Assembly (NCBI GenBank): GCA_019308645.1
Contig: JAFDHR010000107.1
Coordinates: 1 to 7,521, forward strand
Origin: Deltaproteobacteria bacterium
GTDB lineage: Bacteria > Desulfobacterota > DSM-4660 > Desulfatiglandales > B25-G16
DNA: 7,521 nt
Direction of reading: 5' to 3'
Shown: piece by piece, positions 1 to 4,693 of the stretch
How the letters are laid out: each line of letters begins with the position of its first letter
How positions within the stretch are numbered: position 1 is the first letter of the stretch
Translations under genes and position numbers: made by a program
Notes under the pieces: model-generated
Told to the model about the DNA's origin: nothing
Database searches by the model: none
What the model saw: the letters and a program-made list of their open reading frames with translations, nothing else

Positions 1-32
1 TCAAGAAATGGTAACCTGTTGTTCTTTTTATC

Positions 33-67
33 GAGTTATTTAATTATTGAAGAGCGTCCCCCTTCAA
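33..67. repeat. Repeat copy with GAGTTATT...CGTCCC and small hairpin
   Basis: GAGTTATT, then an AT-rich stretch, then CGTCCC (33-60) matches in order and spacing the segment at 469-497, and more weakly the one at 5950-5972. TTGAAG (47-52) and CTTCAA (62-67) form a 6-bp stem around a 9-base loop containing the CGTCCC core. The arrangement resembles REP-like flanks that I recall from RAYT-type elements. That identification is from memory only. Confidence 0.45.
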
Positions 68-129
68 ATGTTTTATTCAACATATTATACACCCCCTAAT
101 GCGTACTAGCGTACGACGATAATCTTAAT

Positions 130-231
130 CTAGCTTAGATGTATAAGCTGATTAATTGCTAATTCATAAAAAAGGGGTCGGGAGAGAAATGCAAACCAAT
201 CATTATCCGTGACGCCGATGGAGCCTTTCAT
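130..231 (-). pseudogene. HNH endonuclease 5'-end copy A (leader-like ORF)
   Basis: Read on the minus strand from ATG at 231, the first 17 codons give MKGSIGVTDNDWFAFLS. This is the characteristic N-terminus of a widespread HNH endonuclease family. After TCC at 181-183 the match stops, and the frame continues through 16 unrelated codons to TAG at 130-132, giving 33 residues. No HNH catalytic part follows. The conserved stretch 181-231 is nearly identical in DNA to the copies at 3547-3599 and 525-567. Unlike copies C, D and E, there is no gene downstream on its left side within the window. It is a fragment, or a leader whose partner gene lies beyond the edge. Confidence 0.6.
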
Positions 232-240
232 TTCCTACTT

Positions 241-318
241 CAAGAAAAGTTATGCACGCTCTGCACGAGCGTCCCCTATCAAGAAAAGTTATGCACGCTC
301 TGCACGAGCGTCCCCTAT
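241..318. repeat. Perfect 39-bp tandem duplication with internal hairpin
   Basis: Bases 241-279 are repeated exactly at 280-318. Each unit contains ACGCTC-TGCAC-GAGCGT, a 6-bp stem with a 5-base loop, followed by CGTCCCC. Two adjacent identical units with no spacer point to a recent duplication by replication slippage or recombination. Because 39 is a multiple of three, an overlapping minus-strand frame shows a duplicated 13-residue block, but I do not consider that frame coding. Confidence 0.95.
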
Positions 319-323
319 CATGT

Positions 324-344
324 GAAGAATGAAGACCTGACCCC
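324..344. repeat. REP-like motif GAATGAAGACCTGACCCC
   Basis: This 21-base segment recurs at 3508-3529 with 18 matches, three substitutions and one inserted base. I recall the motif as a common flank of Y1-type (RAYT) transposase genes in some Gram-negative genomes, but no such gene is present here. It sits about 100 bases upstream of HNH copy A and inside the sequence just after copy C, so it is tied to the HNH 5'-end module in both places. Confidence 0.5.
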
Positions 345-366
345 TCTTTTCTGTGTTTGCTGTAAT

Positions 367-446
367 TTACGCAGAAAAATCCCTCCATTTCATATTTACT
401 GGAACACTCACTTATTAAACATAAGTCAAACGGAGATTTGACCCCA
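367..446 (-). repeat. Degenerate HNH leader copy F with upstream box
   Basis: Positions 421-444 match 4656-4679 at 21 of 24 bases. In both places the match lies 30 to 55 bases upstream of an ATG (393) or ATT (4623) that opens an HNH-like start. Here the coding part is badly decayed: ATG at 393 is followed by only seven further codons (MKWRDFSA) before TAA at 367-369. The upstream sequence with GTTCCAGTAAAT also resembles GTTCCAGGAAATAC before copy E. The homology of the upstream box is clear. The assignment of the coding part is weak. Confidence 0.4.
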
Positions 447-468
447 AATTCAATTGCCTTGACGCTTT

Positions 469-497
469 GAGTTATTCAACTTAGTCAACAACGTCCC
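469..497. repeat. Second GAGTTATT...CGTCCC repeat copy
   Basis: GAGTTATTCAAC followed by CGTCCC parallels 33-60. A looser version follows the GACCCCAAATTCA at 5935 (GAGTTCATTCAG, then ACGTCC). In the minus direction the order ACGT, GAATAACTC, TGAATTTGGGGTC, then the HNH leader is shared by this locus and the one before copy E. This suggests one ancestral repeat unit. Confidence 0.45.
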
Positions 498-524
498 GGA
501 CTTCCCTGATAGCCTAATCCATTT

Positions 525-567
525 GAAAAATGCAAACTAATCATTATCCGTAACGCCGATGGAGTCC
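525..567 (-). pseudogene. HNH endonuclease 5'-end copy B, broken
   Basis: The DNA matches copy A closely over about 43 bases. In the family frame it reads DSIGVTDND, then TAG where the other copies have the tryptophan codon TGG, then FAFF. The start codon position is also lost (CCG in place of ATG). It is therefore a dead fragment of the HNH 5' end. GGGGACG lies about 85 bases upstream on the minus strand. It sits just past the end of the four-gene cluster, so it marks the left edge of that block, as copy C marks its right edge. Confidence 0.65.
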
Positions 568-607
568 GACGGGCAAGCTCATGACACGACATCCCGACTT
601 TAATTCA

Positions 608-647
608 GTCCATTATGCTATGGGAAGTTACTGATTTACCAATGGAC
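608..647. repeat. Inverted repeat GTCCATT/AATGGAC
   Basis: GTCCATT at 608-614 pairs with AATGGAC at 641-647 around a 26-base loop, and the second arm runs into GGACGTCC. It lies 23 bases beyond the stop of the gene ending at 670. It lacks a GC-rich stem and a following T-run on the minus strand, so it is a poor intrinsic terminator. It is more likely part of the repeat mosaic. Confidence 0.35.
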
Positions 648-669
648 GTCCCCTACTTCACAAATTCAC

Positions 670-1347
670 TTAAGGCTTTGCTTTCATAGCCATTACATTA
701 TATATTGCTGGTAGTGTTGTAAGTGGGTGGGGATCACAAGAGTCAAGGAGTTTCCCTGTCCTTTTTTCCCATTCAGTTATTTCCTCAGCCATTAATCTAA
801 TAATATCGCCATAGTCAATGGTTTTAAAAACTCTCCTCCATTGAGTATTGTCAATAGGAAGGGCCACTTCTGGAAGTATAGCAAATAGAACTTTACTTGC
901 AGCTACCAGTCCTAAAGTGTTTTTTCCCATACATAGAGACACCAGGTTTTTAAACATTTCCCAAAGTTCTGAAGCTACCTCATTTTGGACTGGGCGGAGT
1001 ATTTCAATGAGTACTCTGGCCCGATCTTTCTTATGTAAGTCTAGAAAATTTCTCAGTTTTACTGCATTATTGCCAATCCCTGCCCAGCAAGCAGCTATTT
1101 GTCTGTTTGGATCCTTAACCCTACCAACCAAATATTTAACTCCTTTAAAAGTGCCAGCACGTGTCATTTTGAAATTCGGCATTAGTGTTGCCACATTTTT
1201 AAAAAAGATTTCCTTGTTTATCCCTTTACGAGAATTATTTATTATTTCCCAAACCGTTGCGTTGTAGCTTTCTCCAAAACCTGCGATACATTTTTTGATA
1301 TAGTTGGATTTGAGAGGATTACTTCGATTGTCAAATAGAATATTCAT
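670..1347 (-). CDS. Hypothetical protein, SKVL-x-P-x-Dn motif, defence-linked
   Basis: I do not recognise the family firmly. The 225-residue product has no signal peptide or membrane segment and looks mainly helical. The most distinctive part is residues 145-171, GLVAASKVLFAILPEVALPI followed by DNTQWRR, and the C-terminus has TLPAIYNVMAMKAKP (211-225). The pattern SKvL-x4-P-x5-P-x-D recalls helix-hairpin-helix or OGG-like DNA-binding folds, in which a helix ends in a proline-rich turn and a key Asp follows. This is a resemblance, not an assignment. The ATG at 1347 overlaps the in-frame TGA (1344-1346) that would end a read-through form of the preceding gene. There is no clear Shine-Dalgarno sequence, so initiation may depend on coupling. 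It is the last gene of the cluster and probably works with its upstream neighbour. Confidence 0.75.
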   Translation of the reverse strand: MNILFDNRSNPLKSNYIKKCIAGFGESYNATVWEIINNSRKGINKEIFFKNVATLMPNFKMTRAGTFKGVKYLVGRVKDPNRQIAACWAGIGNNAVKLRNFLDLHKKDRARVLIEILRPVQNEVASELWEMFKNLVSLCMGKNTLGLVAASKVLFAILPEVALPIDNTQWRRVFKTIDYGDIIRLMAEEITEWEKRTGKLLDSCDPHPLTTLPAIYNVMAMKAKP

Positions 1348-1427
1348 TTCGATGAAGTCACAAACAGGCTTCTAAATGAATCAACAATAGACTCGACGAC
1401 TTTCTTGACCACTTTCCAATTACATTG

Positions 1428-1925
1428 CTACTTCTTTAAATGTTCCAATATTTGTAAGACCCTGAAGAATGGATTATTGGTATCTTGAGTCATTTTGCTT
1501 GCTTTTTTCCTCAATTCCTCAACGCATTTTGTATATTCTTGGTTGATTATTAATTCCAGCCCTTCAATTTCCTTAAGCTCGTTGGTAATATAACCTACGG
1601 GAACGACCGGAGACCAAAACATGAAATGCCGAATGGGGAATTGAGGAAGATACCTTTTTGCATAGCTTTTCTGCCACTCGTATTTCTTTTTGATTCTTTC
1701 AACAGTTGTTTTATTGTCCTTGTATAAGGTCCCTCTTATGTGTGTGGCTACCTCACAAAGATAAACTGTTTGTTTGTTGAAACTTAATCCTATGACATCC
1801 AATTCATTTAGCCCTTCCAAACCACCTCCTGGCGACCTTACATTATAATCTACAGCCTCACATTCTTTGATCAGCTTTAAGTAAGCTCCAGCAATATATT
1901 CTCCGATATCCGTTTTCATTTTCAA
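1428..1925 (-). CDS. Small variant PD-(D/E)XK nuclease-like protein
   Basis: The 165-residue protein begins GEYIAGAYLKLI (residues 8-19), then has a glycine-rich turn (SPGGG, 31-35), ELDVIGL (41-47) and VYLCEVATHIRG (54-65). An N-terminal acidic helix, an Asp on a first strand (D43) and a Glu at the end of the next (E58) match the layout of PD-(D/E)XK nucleases. The usual lysine two residues after the Glu is alanine (E58-V-A-T-H), so this is a variant core. EWQKSYA (83-89) could be the following helix. The listed start is TTG at 1925. ATG at 1919, two codons later, is equally plausible, and neither has a strong ribosome binding site. The frame ends in TAG, stays open for 27 more codons, and then reaches a TGA overlapping the next start. 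Restriction-type cleavage is inferred only. Confidence 0.75.
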   Translation of the reverse strand: MKMKTDIGEYIAGAYLKLIKECEAVDYNVRSPGGGLEGLNELDVIGLSFNKQTVYLCEVATHIRGTLYKDNKTTVERIKKKYEWQKSYAKRYLPQFPIRHFMFWSPVVPVGYITNELKEIEGLELIINQEYTKCVEELRKKASKMTQDTNNPFFRVLQILEHLKK

Positions 1926-2018
1926 AAAATCGGCATAGATTTAATAACAAATCAAGGTGTGATTCAAATTTCCGATAAATTTTTACTTATTTACAAATGG
2001 ACCGATTTACTTTTTATC

Positions 2019-2627
2019 TCAATACCTTCTATACAATGCTAGTGATGGATTAATTATCTTCTCAAGGATAGTTTCGCTGTCGTTGATTTCAAACAAATTA
2101 TTCTTTATTAGATCCCCTTGCAACTTTATACGTGCATCTTCATAATTAATTTTCTCTACATTTTTGAAAATCTTTTCGTCATTGTATTCCAAGTGCCCCA
2201 TTATGTGCTCAAACCTTGTAATCCCTTTTACTCCAGATTGCGTGTTGATATCATGCAATACTCCTGAATAAACCGCTGGTTCTTCAATATCCTTATTGCT
2301 AAGCACAATCCTTAGGTATAAGACCTTTAAATCATCATCAATATTTGTTATGAGTTGGCCACCTTTAACTTCTGTTTTATCCTCTGGGACAAAAAATACA
2401 GCAAATTTTCTCAACAGCCATAAATTAACATTAACTGATTCTAAACCCATTGATCTTCTTCCAGTAATCGCATAGCCTCCCCCAGGTTTTCCGATAAGGA
2501 ATTTCTCTTCTTCTTCACGTAAAATTCCTTCTACTTCTTTGATTAAATAAGATACCTCCAGATACAGTTTCTGGATAAAGTCAAAAGCTAAATTCGTCTG
2601 TTCGATTATCTCATTTTTGTCGGTCAT
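2019..2627 (-). CDS. Hypothetical protein, partner of adjacent nuclease
   Basis: I cannot assign this 202-residue protein. The N-terminal 45 residues form a charged amphipathic helix (IIEQTNLAFDFIQKLY and EVEGILREEEEKF), followed by a glycine-rich turn (KPGGGYAITGRRS, 47-59) and a beta-rich segment with NLWLLRKFAVFFVPE (68-82). It has no signal peptide, transmembrane segment or recognisable catalytic motif. The ATG lies four bases past the stop of the 275-residue nuclease. Its ribosome binding site AAAGGGGG sits inside the last codons of that gene, so the two are almost certainly co-translated. This suggests a stoichiometric partner such as a specificity, inhibitor or regulatory subunit. About 90 bases of AT-rich DNA with no clear terminator separate it from the next gene. 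Confidence 0.8.
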   Translation of the reverse strand: MTDKNEIIEQTNLAFDFIQKLYLEVSYLIKEVEGILREEEEKFLIGKPGGGYAITGRRSMGLESVNVNLWLLRKFAVFFVPEDKTEVKGGQLITNIDDDLKVLYLRIVLSNKDIEEPAVYSGVLHDINTQSGVKGITRFEHIMGHLEYNDEKIFKNVEKINYEDARIKLQGDLIKNNLFEINDSETILEKIINPSLALYRRY

Positions 2628-2631
2628 GATT

Positions 2632-3459
2632 TCAGCCCCCTTTAAAGAATACAGTATCTTTAGAATGCTTTAATCTCCTTGATTGCAATAAATGGGTAAA
2701 TATCTTTTTCTGTGTAGTTAGAAAAATAGTTTTTCTCATCATCACGATTTTTTTATCAGATAGTAAACTGTTTAAGAAACCTATGAAATCCCCACGGAAT
2801 TTAGCAGTTTTTGCCTCAAAGAAAATAGAAGCATGTGGTTTGAGATATTGGTTCATGAGAGAAAGGATATCGAAGCTTTGAAATTCACGAAGATTTTTCT
2901 TGTCAAGCAAATTATATAAATCAAGGGCGAATTCCCGCTCTTGCTTTGATATTTTTTTGTCACTCTCTAAGATGTTGGTAAGGAGCCATGAAACCTTCTG
3001 CCAATTAGTCCATTTAAAATGAAGTTTTGAATCCGACGTGATTGCTTGGAATTTGAATTTTTTGTAATAAGAGTCGGCTGTAATTGGAATCAATACAAAA
3101 TCCTTACCGTAATTTTTCGCCTCTAATCTACCGCCCTCTATTTCGCGGATGAGTTGTGCTTTTGTTTTATCAGTTTCACCGCCAAAATCTGAAAAATATT
3201 TAGCTTCAATCAGTAAATAGTAATTTCCAACTATTATAACGAGATCCGGTTCAGTATTTTCCTCAAAACGTGGCCAAAATATAAATTCTGCTTCGTTAGC
3301 TTCCTGATCAGAAACATCAAAACCCAATGTGTACAGATAGCCTTTTAGAAAAATATCTCGAGTCGAGTATTTAAAAAATGAAAAGACATTTGAAGTCAAA
3401 ATGTCTTCCATTCTCTCAATTCTCTGAGTCAATTTGCCGTGTAATTCAGCTAGATACAT
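2632..3459 (-). CDS. PD-(D/E)XK nuclease
   Basis: The 275-residue protein carries a readable PD-(D/E)XK core: TEPDLVI (69-75) supplies the Pro-Asp, YLLIEAKYFS (81-90) supplies E85-x-K87, and AQLIREIEGG (101-110) supplies the downstream glutamine helix. These residues bind the metal and cleave DNA in restriction endonuclease-like enzymes. The C-terminal half (about 170-275) is lysine-rich and helical and is probably target- or partner-binding. It is the first gene of a four-gene cluster. ATG at 3459 has no good ribosome binding site of its own, and a short HNH-derived ORF stops at 3450, inside the first codons, so coupled initiation is likely. Its end overlaps the ribosome binding site of the next gene. 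A defence role is inferred from fold and context. Confidence 0.85.
   Translation of the reverse strand: MYLAELHGKLTQRIERMEDILTSNVFSFFKYSTRDIFLKGYLYTLGFDVSDQEANEAEFIFWPRFEENTEPDLVIIVGNYYLLIEAKYFSDFGGETDKTKAQLIREIEGGRLEAKNYGKDFVLIPITADSYYKKFKFQAITSDSKLHFKWTNWQKVSWLLTNILESDKKISKQEREFALDLYNLLDKKNLREFQSFDILSLMNQYLKPHASIFFEAKTAKFRGDFIGFLNSLLSDKKIVMMRKTIFLTTQKKIFTHLLQSRRLKHSKDTVFFKGG
2636..2643 (-). promoter_or_regulatory. Shine-Dalgarno AAAGGGGG for the 202-aa gene
   Basis: On the minus strand AAAGGGGG is followed by an 8-base spacer to ATG at 2627. It lies within the last codons of the upstream nuclease gene, whose TGA falls between the site and the ATG. This supports translational coupling and fixes the start of the 202-residue protein. 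Confidence 0.75.
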
Positions 3460-3599
3460 TTTTGTTTGCTTTCACAGGTGACAAAAAAAGCAGAAAATAA
3501 CAGTAATGAAAAATGAAGATCTGTTCCCCATATTTTATTTGGCTGCTGGGAGAGAAATGCAAACCAATCATTATCCGTGATGCCAACAAAGCATTTCAT
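3450..3599 (-). pseudogene. HNH endonuclease 5'-end copy C, leader ORF
   Basis: ATG at 3599 opens MKCFVGITDNDWFAFLSQQP, the best preserved copy of the HNH N-terminus in the window. From codon 21 the match ends and the frame continues through 29 unrelated codons, including a hydrophobic run (SLLLFSAFFV), to TAG at 3450-3452. That stop lies 8 to 10 bases inside the 275-residue nuclease gene, in another frame. The hydrophobic run comes from AT-rich repeat sequence and is probably meaningless. Either this is a gene fragment, or it is a translated leader that delivers ribosomes to the nuclease start, which lacks its own binding site. ATG at 3599 lies 18 bases beyond the preceding HNH gene, whose last codons contain GGAGG. 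Confidence 0.6.
3508..3529. repeat. Second copy of REP-like motif
   Basis: This matches 324-344 at 18 positions with three substitutions and one inserted base. It lies immediately downstream (minus sense) of the 20 conserved codons of HNH copy C. The break in the HNH coding match therefore coincides with repeat sequence, suggesting the repeat was involved in the rearrangement. Confidence 0.5.
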
Positions 3600-3617
3600 T
3601 TATTCTTTTTTCTTTAA

Positions 3618-4454
3618 TTACCTCCAAAATGAGGTTTGTTCTAAGTGATTTGTGAGAATCAGCCTTTCCTCCAAACCATTGGGGTAGCGGTATAAGAGTT
3701 TCGATCTATCAAATCTTGGTTTGGTTTTATGTACTATTCGATGATGATTTGGGCAGATGACGATAATGTTTTCCCCTATGTCTAAGCCATGTTCACTTAG
3801 GGGACGAATATGATGAGTTTCGGCAAATGGTGCATCGTATTTGATCCTGAAATTCATTCCACAGATCTGACACCTATGGTCATAAATGGATTTCAACGAT
3901 TCGGCCAACAATTGGTCTCTGTAGAATTCTTCATGTTCGGGGATCAAAATTTTGAATGGTTTTTTTCTGATAACTGTGGCATCGTAATTAGCCACTGCTT
4001 CTCTGACTAAAGTCGGGCCGAAATTATCTCTTAGGGTATAACCACTTACTTCACCCCAAATGTAGGACAGCATCGACGATTCGTCCGCTGGATTAATAGC
4101 TCTTGGATTTGCCTGACCTGCATAATCGAACGAAAGAGGTAAATCCTCCAAGCTAAATGGTACGGTCGGGATTGTTCTAGAGCAAAAGAGTATGTATTTC
4201 CATGTTTTTCCAGCTAAGGGCCAGTGATATCTACTGATTTCACCAGTGTGATCAATTTCATAATGATCGAATAAAAGAGCAAACTCAATGCGGGAGTGTA
4301 ATTTTCCTAGAAAAATTGCCTCTTGCTTGACGAGTTGTAACAGAAGTATTTCCCCATTATGGAGAGGTGGGTTTGATGGCAATCGATCGACAGCAAACAT
4401 CGACTTTTCTATACACTCTCTGATCTGAGACTGTCTGACATTAAGACGTTGCAA
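3618..4454 (-). CDS. HNH endonuclease
   Basis: The 278-residue protein ends in a complete zinc-supported HNH nuclease domain: C195-x2-C198 (CQICG), AETHHIRPLSEHG (211-223) with the catalytic H214-H215, N229 in GENIIVICPNHH, and C234-x2-H237/H238 then H242. Such ββα-metal enzymes nick or cut DNA and are common in modification-dependent restriction (McrA-like). The first about 170 residues, with GEILLLQLVKQEAIFLGKLH, a RYHWP motif (75-79) and WKYILF (85-90), form a separate domain, possibly target recognition. The start is TTG at 4454, supported by GGAGAG five bases upstream. The frame is closed by TGA further up and offers no ATG near this position. A truncated ORF from another HNH family overlaps its first 14 bases. 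It is probably a stand-alone defence nuclease. Confidence 0.9.
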   Translation of the reverse strand: MQRLNVRQSQIRECIEKSMFAVDRLPSNPPLHNGEILLLQLVKQEAIFLGKLHSRIEFALLFDHYEIDHTGEISRYHWPLAGKTWKYILFCSRTIPTVPFSLEDLPLSFDYAGQANPRAINPADESSMLSYIWGEVSGYTLRDNFGPTLVREAVANYDATVIRKKPFKILIPEHEEFYRDQLLAESLKSIYDHRCQICGMNFRIKYDAPFAETHHIRPLSEHGLDIGENIIVICPNHHRIVHKTKPRFDRSKLLYRYPNGLEERLILTNHLEQTSFWR

Positions 4455-4623
4455 GGTGTCTCTCCAGAGTTTTGTGCAGCTTAATCAAGAAGGTCTCCCC
4501 CGGATCTAGTGCGCGAAATTGGCCTGTCCCATCAGGTTGCCAGAAGTTCACCTCATCAATCCCTGGCTGCTGGGAGAGAAATGCAAACCAATTATTTTCC
4601 GTGACACCGACAAAACCCTTAAT
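4441..4623 (-). pseudogene. HNH endonuclease N-terminal fragment, copy D
   Basis: In the minus frame ending with TAA at 4441-4443, 60 codons read KGFVGVTENNWFAFLSQQPG, then IDEVNFWQPDGTGQFRALDP, then GETFLIKLHKTL and a short tail. This is the N-terminal domain of a common HNH endonuclease family (pattern DEVNFWqP, FRaL-x-PGe-x-FLfKLHsP). The family normally continues for a few hundred residues to a C-terminal HNH motif, which is absent. The codon aligned with the initiator is ATT (4621-4623), not ATG, and no in-frame ATG lies upstream before a stop, so normal translation is doubtful. The match ends at LHK, where the different HNH gene begins from its TTG with a 14-base overlap. This is the longest copy and identifies all the shorter ones. 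Confidence 0.8.
4460..4465 (-). promoter_or_regulatory. Shine-Dalgarno GGAGAG before TTG start
   Basis: GGAGAG on the minus strand lies five bases upstream of TTG at 4454 and supports this unusual start for the 278-residue HNH nuclease. The site lies within the reading frame of the truncated HNH fragment. Confidence 0.6.
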
Positions 4624-4679
4624 TTTATATTCCCCAAAACACTTAATGACTTAAGATAAGTCAAACGAAGGCTTGACCC
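4624..4679 (-). repeat. Leader repeat upstream of HNH copy D
   Basis: Bases 4656-4679 match 421-444 at 21 of 24 positions. On the minus strand the segment reads GGGTCAAGCCTTCG, then TTGACTTAT. The TTGACT starts 41 bases before the start-equivalent codon. A TTGAC box at 36 to 41 bases also precedes copies E and F. It resembles a -35 element, but no good -10 hexamer follows at normal spacing, so promoter function is uncertain. Confidence 0.45.
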
Positions 4680-4693
4680 GCTCACCACATTTC

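Larger units (their letters stand above)
168..350. mobile_element. Possible MITE with GGGGTC terminal inverted repeats
   Basis: The left end AAAAAAGGGGTCGGG (168-182) and the reverse complement of the right end CCTGACCCCTCTTTT (336-350) agree at 13 of 15 positions. The 183-bp interval holds HNH copy A and the 39-bp tandem repeat. It encodes no transposase, as expected for a non-autonomous element. GGGGTC is frequent in this window, so pairing of two unrelated copies by chance is a real alternative. No clear target-site duplication is visible. Confidence 0.35.
1..669. other. Gene-poor repeat mosaic
   Basis: I see no intact protein gene here. The stretch holds fragments of repeats that recur elsewhere in the window: two copies (and a doubtful third) of the 5' end of an HNH endonuclease gene, GGGGTC and GGGGACG motifs, a 39-bp tandem duplication, and several inverted repeats. 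It lies just downstream of the four-gene cluster that ends at 670, so it may be a recombination-prone edge of the island. A transposase or integrase that could explain the repeats is not present. Confidence 0.75.

Noticed and set aside
99..117. GCGTAC direct and palindromic repeats as an operator
   Set aside because: They are short, with no adjacent gene start or promoter to give them a function.
241..318. CRISPR array
   Set aside because: There are only two units, directly adjacent without spacers, and no cas genes in the window.
203..388. Minus-strand 61-residue ORF with a duplicated 13-residue block
   Set aside because: The internal repeat is only the 39-bp DNA duplication read in frame. 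The ORF runs across the HNH copy in another frame and has no family features or good start signal.
848..1267. Plus-strand 139-residue ORF
   Set aside because: It is antisense to the well-supported 225-aa gene, shows low-complexity composition and has no recognisable domain or binding site.
1344..1430. Firm claim of pyrrolysine at the TAG
   Set aside because: There is no support beyond an open frame of 27 codons. A natural stop or a nonsense mutation is simpler.
3618..4623. A single HNH gene interrupted by a frameshift
   Set aside because: The 60-codon fragment belongs to a different HNH family, and the 278-aa protein has its own N-terminal domain, TTG start and ribosome binding site.
4472..4654. 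Plus-strand 60-residue ORF
   Set aside because: It is antisense to the HNH N-terminal fragment, whose minus-strand frame clearly matches a known family.
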